From Ceratodon purpureus (lineage: Eukaryota > Streptophyta > Bryopsida > Pseudoditrichales > Ditrichaceae): DNA of 64,000 nucleotides. A model generated the notes under the pieces. It did no database searches, was not told the origin of the DNA, and was given only the letters and a program-made list of their open reading frames with translations. Positions 1-14,055 of the stretch are shown here, one piece after another. Within the stretch, counting starts at the first letter, position 1. Each line of letters begins with the position of its first letter. Location of the stretch: NCBI GenBank assembly GCA_014871385.1, contig CM026423.1:4344408-4408407 (forward strand), in the 5' to 3' direction. The translations under genes and the position numbers were made by a program.

Positions 1-3000
1 CAAGTGTGTCAAGGTGTAAAAAAGAGAGAGAGCTTCTTCTCATTTGAAATCTTAATTTTGTGAATTCTCCCCGTCTCTGTATGCTCTCTTTGTGCTTCTC
101 TTCTGTTAGTTGATTCAAACCTTAATTTTGTAAATTCTCTCTTTTGCTTCTCTCTCTTATTAGATGTAGGTCAAACCACTTTGACCTTCTACATGAAGGA
201 ACTCCACATATTCCATAGGAAGAGGGATGAGAACTAGGTTAAAGAATTTGAAGTTGTGCATCTTTGATTGCAAAGAAGAATCTTTAGACCTTGGGCAACA
301 ATCAATGTTATTTTTTTTGGGTTTGAACTTAGAGCCAGATTGGCCACACTTTAATTTATTACATTAATAAAAATTGGATAGAAATCTATTCTCATTCAAA
401 AATAGCATGTGTTTCATCCATTTATATGATTATTCATTAATTATTATCAATTCTTTGATGGAAGTTGGCAATATAAAATTAAAACTTGGATAAAATAAGA
501 GCCAATCAAAGAATGTTTGAAAATGTAAGAAAACAAATTGACATCATATAAGTAGAAAAAATATTATTTGTGGTTCCATGTAGGTAAAAAAAATACTATT
601 GGTAGCAATGCGTTAGTTTGCTTTCTATTTAAATCATAAGTTATAGATTCTATCATTGTAACATATTAAAGCTACTCCATGTAGTAAGTCAATGTAGTTT
701 GAAGCATAGTTGAAAAGAAAGAGAGGCTCTAAGATAGTTCATAAAATTATGGATTGAAATAAAAATAAGTTGTTTGTTCTATACACCTTGACACCCCCTT
801 GAAGTAGAGCTTAACTACAAAGAATATTGAGGCTATAATGCAATAAGTCAACACTAATTTCTTTATCAGTACTCGAAATGATAAGAACTAAGGTGATTTT
901 GTGGTGCTTTGCATTAATAAATCTATAATGAAAACTTACAAGATAACATCAATTTTAGTCACTTCTAAAATTGATTGTTTGTTGATTCTTATTCGAGTTT
1001 GTGCATGGAATATTGTTGAATGAAACTTTGGCTATAAAGAATTTTTAATTATCTAGCCAAGAGAGCCAAAAGAGCTAGAAACTTAGAGAGAACTACATGT
1101 GGCTAGAAAGCTTTTATAGCCAAAAGAGGCATAAGTGCTAAGTGAGTCTCTAGAGCTGAGCCAAGTGAGTTTAGAGAGCTCAAGGAGTTGAGAGAATAGC
1201 AAGAAGCAAAAGAACAAAGAGGGCTAATTAAGAGATTGAAAGAGTTAGATAGCTAGAAAATTAAGATAGTTGAGAAAGCAAATATTGATAAGAGTTGTAA
1301 AAAGGTTCTTGGAGCTAAAAGAGCCGTGAATGCCGAACGGGCCTAAGAAGGTAGAGAGTTGAGGGAGCCAAGAGCTATATGAAAACTCTGATAGAGGAGA
1401 GAGCAAGGAGAGTCGAAGGAATTAAAGAGTCAAGAGAGCTTAGAAAGCTACAAAAGTACTAATGATACTGAAAAAGGTGTGAGAGCCGTGAGAAGCAAAG
1501 AAAGTTGAGAGCTAAAAAAACCAAGAAAGGCAATAGCCGCATGTAGGTTTTTGAAGCCAAGAGAGTTGCATTGCTATTGTGCGGGCTTGCAGCAATTACA
1601 TATTTCAGACCTAACTTGTATGAAGGCTTTGAAAGTTGAAATCCCCGACATTAATAACTGCTCCTAATTCTAAGAGGTGTTCTACCATTATCCAATTGCA
1701 ATGAATTTTGACAACATCTTACAATGACAACATACCATGGATATAAAGTTTTAGTCTCTTGTTTTCTAAACAATCTATCCAAAGTCATATTGTTTACTTA
1801 CAAATAAATGATATCATTACATTGACTTCAATTGTACTTAATACCACTCTTCTAAGTACAATTGATTGTTGATACAATATCATCTTCAAATTATTCAACA
1901 ACCTCCTCATCACCTTTTTCCTTCATATATTCAAATTACTATACAACACTTCTAGTCAATTTATGATCCCATCACCACCACTTTTTGCTCTATGGAAGCT
2001 GCATTCAACTTGACCAAGATGATTACCATCTACCACTTCTACATTAACAAGGTCCGTGGAAACAATCCGGCCAGTGGGTTTAAATATGACAAATTCTTGA
2101 TCATTACTCTCTTGCACCAATGCTAAACTCTAACGCTCTTCCATGAAACCGTAACTTTCACTAGCCACTCTTTTTTTGATCTTGCTTCCCTTTTCTTTGT
2201 CTTTAATTAATATAAATTGTTAAACATCATTAAGAATTCAAGTTATTGAAGCGCTCACTATATCCATTAGACACTAGAGTGCTTGGGCCGCCTCATATTA
2301 ATGACTTGGGGAAGCTCTAGACATCTTTAGCATCCATATCTGGAGGTTCTCATACCAAATTTCTAAATTGTCATAAGATCAAATTATTTTTAATTGGAAT
2401 CTTAGGTAGTTAGACATTTATAGATTGAAACTTCATTATCTACTTGCTTCATAACCTACTTTCTAAAGTCCAACAACTCTAGTCTTTGTAACATGATTAA
2501 AGGTATTATATAAAGCATTTCAAGTAATTTCAATTAGATTTTAGGATAAAAATTTGATTATCTATTAATTTTTTATGTTCTATCTTCATTTCTTTAAAAC
2601 TTGAAAAACTCATCTAAAATTGATTCTACTTCAATACTAAATTATTTTAGATATCTTTTTAAAGCATTAAGGATTTTTAATATGAATTTAATTTTTGATT
2701 AATATGGAACTATATTGAAACTCCATCTAAAATTTTATCAATTTAATTGTTTAGATCTTATATATCTACAACATTATTTATAGATGGGCATTTATAAAAT
2801 TTAAATACATGTTGGACATTGTTACAATTTGCCCTAGCCACTGATCTTGACTGTTTCTATGTGAACCAACAACTCGCTTGAAAGTAGTACTTCCATCTTG
2901 TGACATCGGCATGATAAAAATTCAGGAGTGACTACGAAAAGATGATAAGCACGAGATCAAGGTTGTGTAGAGGGGTGATGTGGTCATACAAAGGCTCCTA

Positions 3001-3008
3001 TACCAGAA
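1..3008. other. AT-rich intergenic DNA, no gene seen
   Basis: No open frame in this stretch resembles a protein I know, and no splice-supported gene could be built. Base composition is strongly AT-rich. About 1030-1600 is unusual: the plus strand is purine-rich, with many irregular copies of gagag, agagct and aagag words, as if a degenerate short-period repeat. This is what decayed transposon or satellite-like DNA looks like, but I cannot name a family. Confidence 0.6.
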
Positions 3009-3011
3009 GGC

Positions 3012-3370
3012 ACAACGGCCGTGATATAGTGGTTAGAATCACGGCACACCGGTGAGGTGGTCGTGAGTTCGAATCCCTGGGCCGACGTGGTATCTACTAC
3101 CATAGTCTACCCAACTATGGTGGGGGGTCTTGGGATCTCGTTGCATGGGTACCCTAAAAGACCTTGGGGGCGATGACATGTCAATTGTCTATAAGGCACT
3201 TAGTACAGAGGCACTTAGTGTAGAAAAGTGTTTACCTTCGAAAGGGGGGAGTAGCTCTAGATTCATTATCCTTTGTCCAGTGGCCATCGGATTAGTGGAT
3301 AGAACGAACAAACACTTTTTTCACGTCGGCTCCTTCGGGGCCGAAGTTCTTCTTCTTCTTCTTCTTTGTG
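3012..3370 (+). mobile_element. Probable tRNA-derived SINE
   Basis: A Pol III-type split promoter is visible. An A-box-like stretch with TATAGTGGTTAG lies at about 3025-3036, and a near-perfect B box GAGTTCGAATCC at 3065-3076, spaced as in a tRNA. The acceptor and T stems do not pair properly, so this is not an intact tRNA gene. A unique-looking body follows and ends near a TTC-repeat tail (about 3348-3366), as in many plant SINEs. The 161-codon frame across it is not believable as a gene. The 5' and 3' limits are approximate, and I did not find clear target-site duplications. Confidence 0.5.
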
Positions 3371-3691
3371 TAGAGGAGAAGGATTGTCGGGAGAGAATGA
3401 GGAGATGGGTTGTCGGGAGCAAGGAAGGGAAAGGGTTCAGTGGGCAAACGAGGGGAAATGAAGGAGGAGGAGATTTTGAGGGTGTCGGTGGCGGCACGGC
3501 TTCAACGATTCGCTACCGCCATGGCAGCTTAAATTCACTTTATATTTTATTCTCAGACATTCCAAATTTATATTATTTAAATTTTCAAATCATTCGTATA
3601 AGTTGTATAACATAAAGTTCGATATCACTTCAAAATTTTATTTTGATTTCAAATATATCGCATGTACAAATTTCACGTTTCTATAATCTCT

Positions 3692-3770
3692 TTGAAATTG
3701 AAATTGAATGCTCATCACATAGAAATTGAAATTGAATGCTCATCACATAGAAATTGAATGTTAGTTAAAT
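3692..3770. repeat. Tandem repeat, about 28-bp unit
   Basis: Two full copies and part of a third of a unit containing GAAATTGAATGCTCATCAC follow each other head to tail in AT-rich DNA. No coding or regulatory role is visible. Confidence 0.8.
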
Positions 3771-3978
3771 TTCTTTTACTTTCGTGTAGACCATTATATT
3801 AAAAAAATTCTTCAGTTAAATTTCTTGCAATTTTATTCTCATCACGTATGAATTTCACCTCTCTGAATCATTATTATTTTTGGCATAATGTTCACTACTA
3901 TTATATTTTCACATTTTGTTATAAAAAAATCAGTTTTTATAATGAAGTATTTTTTAAGAAATACAAAATTTACATCAT

Positions 3979-4066
3979 TCATGTTTAAATATTATATGCA
4001 TGTAAAAAAATAGTGTCAAAATGCATGTTTAAATATTATATATGCATGTTAAAAAATAGTATAAAT
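3979..4066. repeat. Direct repeat, two copies of about 43 bp
   Basis: A segment beginning CATGTTTAAATATTATATGC and ending in AAAAAATAGT occurs twice in direct orientation, with small changes between the copies. It is most simply a local duplication. Confidence 0.7.
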
Positions 4067-4360
4067 TTTAATTCAAAAGCCATTCACTTTCTTTCCACTT
4101 TATATAATCAAGAACATTCTTGTACCAAAATGGGTAAGTATTGTATCAATTTCATTTTAAATTTGAATACTTTACTATGTTCAAGAAATTTATTTCAAAT
4201 GCGCAATTATGAATTTATTTTAGATGTCATAATTACAACTTCCAAAGTGTTGTAATTAATAATTAACAATAATAAAATCTTATGTGACGTGTGAAATGTA
4301 CATGCATGATAGATAGAAATTGCAGGTTCACATATATTATACAACTATAATTATATATAT

Positions 4361-4470
4361 ATATATTTATATATATTTATATATATTTATATATATTTAT
4401 ATATATTTATATATATTTATATATATTTATATATATTTATATATATTTATATATATTTATATATATTTAT
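4361..4470. repeat. AT minisatellite, 10-bp unit, 11 perfect copies
   Basis: The decamer ATATATTTAT is repeated eleven times without a mismatch, flanked on both sides by further alternating AT. The open frame across it is a by-product of the repeat. Expect length polymorphism and slippage here. Confidence 0.95.
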
Positions 4471-4517
4471 ATATATATAAATGTATAATTCTATACTTCT
4501 ATTAAAAAAAAACCATC

Positions 4518-5370
4518 ACTTTAAGAAGTGAATTAAGTAAAATTAAAAAAATTCTATGGGTCCCTCAAAAAGGATATACAAACAAAGAATTCTTTAAATT
4601 GCAAATTATAGCACATGAAATTGTGCTACTATTGAAAATCAATATGGGACCCCAACATAAACTTCAAATTTAAATACAATTCAATTCTAAAATATATATA
4701 GATCCTTGAAAAAGAAAGTAACCTATGTGAGAATAGGTGATAATAGGTAGCAATAAAAAGTGTGACTAGACAAGGATTGAATAGACACTTAATTCACTTC
4801 AGTCTCCTCCGGAGACCATAGTTTTTTTCTCTCTCTATGACTAGACACATATTAAACCCTTTTTTCAACATTCCTTTGTTCTAATTTGTAAATCACATGG
4901 TTTGTGATTGTTTTTTTAAAATTTTTAAAATTTTTTTTTTTCAATTTTTTTAATTTTTAATTTTTTTCAATTTTTTAAATTTTTTTTATACAGAACATTT
5001 CTTTCGGTTTGTAAAATAAAATAAAATAATATTTTGTTATTAATTTCTTTATTTTTTTATTAAATACAAATTACCGTTAATTTCTTTTTCAAAGTAACGT
5101 ATTTTTTAAAAATATTAATGAAAAAGGTGTATAATGAGTGAAGAAGGTCTATTTTCACCTTATATGTACAATTTAGTAAAAATATATAAATTGCATCAAC
5201 TTGCCAAACTACAATAGTTGTGGCCCAAGCTGCTCTCACTGAGGGTCCCAAAATTCTATTTTTAACCAATTTGATTTTTCCATGGAGGGTGAGATACAGT
5301 GGGCCTAGAAGCGGCGATCCATATAAAATGATTTAGTCATAAAGTGCCTAACTTAATAGAAACATGAACT
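4518..5370. other. AT-rich intergenic DNA upstream of the E2 gene
   Basis: No gene is seen. It contains T-rich runs (about 4905-5000). Around 4782-4836 it carries a segment that recurs inverted near 48493-48547, possibly a transposon end. From about 5380 the composition changes to the GC-richer leader of the downstream gene. Confidence 0.55.
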
Positions 5371-5565
5371 AACCATGAGCACGTTTCATGAAGGTCATTT
5401 CCAAGTAAGTTACACAAAATGTGCAAGACGGGGACAGGGGAGCAAACTCAAGGCATCATCGTCATCTTCACGCTGCCTGCAAACTCAATTCGTCCGTGGC
5501 GGGAGCCCTGCAAATGCAACTGCAATTGCAAAGCGGGTGATGACGCAGCCGTCAATTCCATTCTG

Positions 5566-5621
5566 CCCCTCTCGCTCTCTCTCTCTCTCTCGCTCGCTCC
5601 CTCGCTCTCGCTCTCGCGCCT
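5566..5621 (+). promoter_or_regulatory. CT-rich tract in the E2 gene promoter/leader
   Basis: A run of CTCT and CTCGCT words ends about 145 bp before the start codon at 5766. Pyrimidine-rich tracts (Y patches) near plant transcription starts are common; the exact start site cannot be read from the sequence. Confidence 0.45.
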
Positions 5622-5765
5622 GTCTCTGGCCCTGGCCATGGCCGCGCTCCAGCCTCTCTAACTTAGGGTCCTCATCCCCCCGCCCTCATCTTCCTTGTTC
5701 CCATTCCATAATCCGGACTATTGATTTTGTCGCTTCTCGTGGGGGAGGTGGTTTCTTCCTCCATC

Positions 5766-8368
<2,603 letters not shown>

Positions 8369-8905
8369 ATTCCTGGGCTGGATGGAAGGAGACCCTTTGA
8401 TTGATTGGTTTGCTCATTCAGTTTTCACAAGCATTCTCAGAAACTATATGTGCACACATTTGTGTATATGTGCACATATTTGTGTCACGGTTTAGCACTG
8501 AAGGGGACATCATCGATTCTCAGCTGCATAACACCTCTGGTTCTAATGGTCTCCAGTATGACATATTGGAGCATTCCTTTCTAGTTGTGGAAATTGCTTG
8601 CGTAGTTTTCCGTGTGGAAAGACATTAAGTCTTTACCCCTTGGAGAACATGTCGATCCGATGAAGCCCAAAATATATTTTGGCTGTCATGGTGCCTTGAG
8701 ATATGATCGTATTGACAAACAGTGGAGGCGTTCACACGTTACAATTTGTGTGCGGTGCATACAGGGTACTAGGCTGTGAGGCTCCACTGTTGCGTATTAC
8801 AGATCCTGTGAACCAATAACGGTCAGAATAGGTCAAGGAATTTTTTTAATCTAACCTTAAATTCTGTTACAGCATCAAATCATTTCCAAGCTTGCTTAGG
8901 TGTGA

Positions 8906-8962
8906 ACTTGTTACACTGTAGTGAGAAGTACTTGTTACACTGTAGTGAGAAGTACTTGTTAC
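8906..8962. repeat. Tandem repeat, 24-bp unit
   Basis: Two full copies and part of a third of the unit ACTTGTTACACTGTAGTGAG plus four bases occur head to tail. The same array is present in the right arm (about 19290-19346), so it predates the inverted duplication. Confidence 0.85.
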
Positions 8963-10686
8963 GTATGCGTCATCTTTCAGTGATATAGCGCATGTAGCTA
9001 TAAACATGTCCGTATATTTTGTTCACTTGCTTGCTGACAGTTGTTTGCACGGTGAATTTTGATAGTAGGCAATAGGAGTAGGATGAATTTGTACCTAAAA
9101 GACGTATTTGTTTTTTGCAACCTTTCTTTCCAATCGACAATATCTAGTTTTAAACAGCATTTTAAGTACCACAACCATTGGTGCGTGCCTTTCGTGTTTG
9201 TCACTGTGGCGTTGCGAGAACCAAAATCTTTACTAAGTGTGTACTGGTATATCAATTTTGCGAATGCAGAAACAACTCTCCCTTGTCAAAGATCTCATTC
9301 GAGTCAACACTTTACAACTCATTTAACTCAGATGCAGCTCTAATGAGAATGATTTTGTGAACAGAACAATTTGGCCACGAGGTCAGTAGTGACAACAAGA
9401 ATCACACTGCCAGAATATTGAATATCCAAGATAACAGCTGGACATTCAAATTCAATATACGAACAATGTATGTGAGCTAGAGCAGGTTTGATACTGTGTT
9501 GTTACATTGAAAGCTTTCTTGGCGTGGAAACAGGCTCTGGACAATCCCAAAGACATATTTGAAATTCTGAGAGTTTGCGAGTTGCCTTACATGGAGAATT
9601 TCTGGAATTGTTTCCTGAACTAACAAGGGAGCTCGTCATTCTACAACTCCCTTCAAATTAGCAAATCGATTTCAGGCAAGGAATTTGAGAGTGCTCACTT
9701 GTGCTTCCACCAAAAAATTAGATTCATCTGGTGTTGCAGTAGTCAAGTTTATTAGTAGTTTCTGCAATAACTTTGTCGGAGCCATCCGTCATAAGTCATC
9801 TCAGCTTGGAATCTTGCTTGCAAATACCACAAAACACAGCCTCCCGTCCAAGCTACCCAGTGACACATTGCTCACAAACTTGCAAATCGTCCTCGTCCCG
9901 ATACCAGCGACTCCAAAACTACAGACCCTAAAGAGCTTTGTACCTCCTTTCAGACTTGACAGCTTATTTAATCACCTACTCAACAAGCCGCCGAAATAAG
10001 ATCGGAATTTTTTTGATCTCATACAACGCTGCAACAAGATGATGAGCACGAAGATACACCTGAAAATCGACAACCTTTAGACCGTCGAGGCTGAATTGAA
10101 GTTAAAGCGACGGATTGGCTAAAAGTGGATTGCTTTCAGGTGCCATTCGACTGATGCCTCTCCGGAGTGATCTCTCCATGGATGGTTGGTTTACTTGGCC
10201 AAATTTGCGAGAGAAATGTAGATGGACATGGAGAATCCTGAGCATAATTCTCTGCAGCTTGCGACCTGAAGACGTGTATTCGATTGTGCGTAGTTTCCAT
10301 ATTGTAATTCCATCACAGTCTCCCGGCCATATATATAAGGTCAGCTTCGGCAGGATGGTAATGGTGAAATCGGCTCTGCCGAAGCCCTCTGTTCGATGAG
10401 CCAGTCGAAGTACTTCAATCATGTGTGAGGAACTTTGAGAACCGCATGAGTTTGATGCGGTACTGGCGAAGTGGCGATCCACTTTGCGGACAGCGAGATC
10501 ACGGCACAAATTAGTGGACAGCAAGAAGGTGACAGAAATAATACATTCTGAGATAGAGTGGGTACTAAGGGTTCACTGCTCATGTGATCCCGATCATGGC
10601 TTGACGACAAGCTCAATGTAGAATGGAGAGTGAGTAAGTGTGTCCCACTTGACATCAGGCTGCTGTGCCGAGTGTGGTTCAGGTAC

Positions 10687-10738
10687 GATGAGGTTACAAT
10701 GACCTGATCGATGATGAGGTTACAATGACCTGATCGAT
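10687..10738. repeat. 26-bp tandem duplication present only in the left arm
   Basis: The stretch GATGAGGTTACAATGACCTG appears twice with a 26-bp period. The right arm has it once (near 17545-17570). It therefore arose in the left arm after duplication, or was lost from the right arm. Confidence 0.85.
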
Positions 10739-10888
10739 GCACATCTCTCTCATTGATAATTGGGAAAGCTTCGACGTTTATGCGAGCAACTGAGGGCACT
10801 CAGCCAGGGTGGGTGAGACGTCCATTAGTGGGCAGTGGGTACTGCATTAAACCCATACTGTTTGTCGAGGTGGGGAGCGGTGGGGAGG

Positions 10889-10896
10889 TATAATAA
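10889..10896 (+). promoter_or_regulatory. TATA box of left U2 snRNA gene
   Basis: TATAATAA lies 31 to 24 bases upstream of the U2 5' end at 10920, the expected place for a plant Pol II snRNA gene. The plant upstream sequence element (consensus RTCCCACATCG) is not found in its usual form. A loose match in reverse orientation lies at 10866-10876. Confidence 0.75.
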
Positions 10897-10919
10897 GCGT
10901 GGGGGGCGAGAGGAGGAGT

Positions 10920-11112
10920 ATACCTTTCTCGGCCTTTTGGCTAAGATCAAGTGTAGTATCTGTTCTTATCAGTTTAATATCTGATACGAGGGACATCGTC
11001 CCTCATGATATTAATCTAATTTTTCTCGGGTGCGGGTCCATCCGGCAGCTTGCTGCCCGGACCCGCGCGCGTCGCCTTGGTATTGCACTACCTCCTAGGC
11101 TGGCGCAGCCCT
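10920..11112 (+). ncRNA. U2: U2 spliceosomal RNA, left copy
   Basis: U2 snRNA pairs with the intron branch site in the spliceosome. The 5' end ATACCTTTCTCGGCC, the stem-loop I region, the branch-site-recognition core GTGTAGTATCTGTTC, the stem-loop IIa region (CAGTTTAATATCTGATAC), an Sm site (AATTTTTCT) and the terminal stem-loop with TTGGTATTGCACTACC are present in order. The size, about 193 nt, fits plant U2. The 3' end is set by analogy to the stem IV end and could shift by a few bases. No mismatch with the right copy is seen within the RNA, which suggests both are functional or recently homogenised. The overlapping protein frames on both strands are artefacts. Confidence 0.97.
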
Positions 11113-11279
11113 CCCCCTCCTCCCCAGGAGGGACCAAAACAATCCCTAAACCGGATTCAGTTCGAAATGTAATTTCACATAACCCCGCAGAGCTTAGCAG
11201 ATTGATCGTGCTCTGCGACTCTCCAGATGTCTGTTTGCCCATGTTCACAGGAGAGTAACCATGGGTTTCGCTCATACTG

Positions 11280-12600
11280 ATGGAATTGAAGTTTCCACAG
11301 ACAGAAAATTTGCGATTTCAACGGGAATTGGTTGGCCAACGATGATTCGGACTGCCAAGAGTTTCATTTTTACCTCAGTTGGTGATCATGGTTGTGGCTT
11401 TTGACGTTATGTTGCAGTGGCCTTGCTTTGGATGTGTTTCGAAAGGTAGCATTCTTCTGTGTTTGAGAAATCTCATGTAAGGTGGAGACTAAGGATGAAA
11501 CCACCTGGAGTTTTCCTTTGAATGTTTAGTATTACTTTGTTCAAAAAATGTTTCTACTCATTTCATACAAGAAATCATAAAGTCAAAAGCATCTTGTCAT
11601 TTAAATCTAAAATACAAGCATATTTGTGTATGCACAGATTGAAGTTACCTTCTTCGCAATGGTGATGTAGACAACCAAATGACCTAATTAGGATTGGTTT
11701 ACTGAGATATTGGGCAAAGTTTTAAGTTGGAAAGTTTTAACCTATTCATCCAAACTCATCAACTCAATTTGAAAATATAATGTTTGTAGCTCTTTTTAGG
11801 AGGATTTGAATGGTGACGAATGGATATTACATAGAACGACAATTAGATGGAAAAAGAGATGTGCAAGAAGCCTTACATAGGGAAAGAGTATAGAACAATA
11901 ATGATAATGAGTAGTGCCACGATATATTATCTTGACAATGCCAATAAAAATGATCCAAACAACACCACCGTATGTATCATTCTAAATAACAATTGGTATT
12001 AATAATTACTTAGTTTAGATATTCCCTGTATATACAAATATTCTTGTCCTCTTGTCTGCAAATATCATGACATATAAAACATGTCAAACCAAAATTAAAG
12101 TTGAACATAACAAAAAAGGATGAAGGTTTTTTAATTGAACTAAGGATGGAGTTATAAAGGACCACTAGAAGTAATGTAAAAGTTGAATCTTTGTATGTTT
12201 ATCATGCAATATAAATTTTAGTACTTTAGAGAAAACCTTTAAGTTCTCCAAAATGATTAAAAAAAATTTAAATCATGGACGGAAAATTAAAAAACCTTTA
12301 AGTTCTCCAAAATGATTAAAATTTGTTAAAATCATGGACGGAAATTTAAAAATCACAAGTTGAAGATTGAATATCATTGATGGAAACGCATCGATCATAA
12401 ATAGATAATTAGTTGAATAGATCAAAATTGAAGAATTTGATATTAAAAATCCAAAAAGGTTGGAAGAATATTATTGTTTAAATCATATAAAAATATTAAT
12501 TGTCATTATTTAAAAATCTAAATTAAAATTTTGAACTTAATTCTTTATCTTTGTAGATTAGCATTTTTTTCTTAGTCTAAAGATTCACAACTTCAAATAA
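11280..12600. other. AT-rich flank of U2, left arm
   Basis: No gene is seen. About 12236-12350 contains a roughly 60-bp unit (with CCTTTAAGTTCTCCAAAATG) twice in tandem. This tandem is also present in the right arm near 15950-16060. Confidence 0.5.
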
Positions 12601-12962
12601 GCAACTTTTTTTTTATACGTTTTGGATATTTTTATAGTTTTATGAAGAGATTATATTTAATATGTCAAATTTAATTCATATCGGTTTAAGAGTTTTGGTC
12701 TGAAGGACCTTCATTGATTAAAGATATTTGCCTTTGTCACCATAGAACATTTATAATATGGTGGATTTTTAATAATGATTTATTTATAAAGTACAGTATT
12801 CCAAAGTTAATTTTAATGGTAGATATAATTGATATATAGTTGTTAGCAATAATGCATACAAGCAATAATGCCAAACATACCAAGAAACCCGAAGCTTTAT
12901 TATTTTTGTTTGTTTCTATATATCATCTATTGTTGGTGGACTTAAAAAAATGAATTGTATAG

Positions 12963-13140
12963 GGTTACGCACCGGCCAGACTGCGTCACTGGGAATTAAG
13001 CGCATGAGTGCGGAACGCACGAGTGCATTTAATTTCGTATAGTGCGCGAGGGCCGGTGCGTAACCTGGCGTTAAGCTCGATGGGATTCCGATGAGATTCA
13101 AACCTGGGACCTGCTGGGTGCTAATTTCGCCCAAGTTCTG
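12963..13140 (-). mobile_element. GC-rich hairpin/SINE-like element
   Basis: A perfect 15-bp inverted repeat (GGTTACGCACCGGCC at 12963-12977 and its complement at 13051-13065) brackets 73 bp that contain further short inverted words such as GCATGAGTGC/GCACGAGTGC. Next to it, on the minus strand at about 13092-13118, is a Pol III B-box-like word, AGGTTTGAATCTC. Together they look like a short non-autonomous element. The family and exact ends are unknown. Confidence 0.45.
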
Positions 13141-13572
13141 CCCGTTTCAAAAGTGCAATGCACGATTAAAAATTTAATTGTGCATAGCACGATTAAACAC
13201 GCGGGTGGAGGGCCCCACGGATTTTCCGTAGGATTAAGTGTGTCAATTTATATAGAGTCGAAGACCAGGAGTGCTTAGCGAAAACGAGTGCAAATTTGTC
13301 AATAGATTGTATCAAATACTACATTGGTGTGATTTAATGAAGCCCTCAAATTTGAATGTGTGATCATCATTTGTTCTATATAGTAGCGTTTGTATTTTTA
13401 ATAGCATGTTGAACTTTTCACGAAATGGTGGAACTTTTTACACCAATGGAGTATAGTTTAATGTTTTGGAAGTCAATAGTCAGGAGATGTAGCAAAAAGA
13501 ATGGATCTTGGTTTAGATTTTCGTGAAGGTGGATGTAGGGGTGACCCGACATATTTATGTTAACATGGCACT

Positions 13573-13660
13573 CTTTTTGACAAAATTTAGTTATTCCTTC
13601 ACGAGAATGTGAAGTGCTTTTTGACAAAATTTAGTTATTCCTTCACGAGAATGTGAAGTG
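13573..13660. repeat. Tandem duplication, two 44-bp units
   Basis: Two essentially identical 44-bp units, each with TTTAGTTATTCCTTCACGAG, lie 150 bp upstream of the candidate peptide start. The high identity implies a recent event. Confidence 0.9.
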
Positions 13661-13806
13661 ATTTTATGTATCTGGGATTTGGTGTGATTGGCAGGGATTC
13701 AAAGGTTTTTTTTATGGTTAATATATTTTTTCTTCATATTTGAATTCCTAAAATCTTCTATGTAAAGGGAAGAAGAATTTCATCACTGTATACAACATCC
13801 GCAATC

Positions 13807-13974
13807 ATGGAGATGATCATAATTAAGTGTCGAAAGGTTCTTACTTTGTGCTTGTTTGTCATACTCATGTTTTTGTTTGATACATCCATGCCTTTCAATG
13901 GTACTTTAGTCGGCACTTCAAACCGTACCAATTCTCCGGATACAAGTGGATCAAATGGAAAAGGGGGTTGTTGA
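13807..13974 (+). CDS. Candidate small secreted peptide (55 aa)
   Basis: An ATG-started frame of 55 codons. The N-terminus is charged (residues 1-10, with KCRK), followed by a strongly hydrophobic core of about 14 residues (VLTLCLFVILMFLF at 11-24), the layout of a secretory signal peptide. The remaining 30 residues are hydrophilic, rich in Asn, Thr, Ser and Gly, with sequon-like NGT and NRT, and end in SGSNGKGGC. This resembles plant signalling-peptide precursors in build, but I do not recognise a family (CLE, PSY, IDA, PIP and RALF signatures are absent). It is too short for coding statistics to be decisive and could be chance. It lies alone in the palindrome spacer just before a transposable element. 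Confidence 0.35.
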   Translation: MEMIIIKCRKVLTLCLFVILMFLFDTSMPFNGTLVGTSNRTNSPDTSGSNGKGGC

Positions 13975-14055
13975 AATTATTTGAGACAATGTTTTAGTTC
14001 ATTGTTGTGGAGTTGCTCTGGTGTTGTTCAATGATTATAAACTTTGTTTCTCGCT

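Larger units (their letters stand above)
8369..10880. other. 3' flank of the E2 gene and upstream DNA of U2, left arm
   Basis: I see no convincing protein gene. Open frames here (for example 9059-9343, 9685-9999 and 10102-10524 on the minus strand) recur in the right arm because the DNA is duplicated, not because of proven coding. On the minus strand around 9798-9900 one frame reads two CxxC pairs broken by a stop codon, a possible gene relic. Confidence 0.45.

Noticed and set aside
3012-3090. Intact tRNA gene
   Set aside because: The boxes fit, but the acceptor and T stems have several mismatches and no clear anticodon arm forms. A SINE is the better reading.
10102-10524. 140-codon minus-strand frame, mirrored at 17730-18152
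   Set aside because: It is conserved only because the DNA is duplicated. It has no family resemblance, overlaps another open frame on the opposite strand, and lies just upstream of the U2 promoter.
10899-11258. 119-codon frame over the U2 gene, mirrored at 17025-17384
   Set aside because: It runs straight through the U2 RNA; the sequence is explained by the snRNA.
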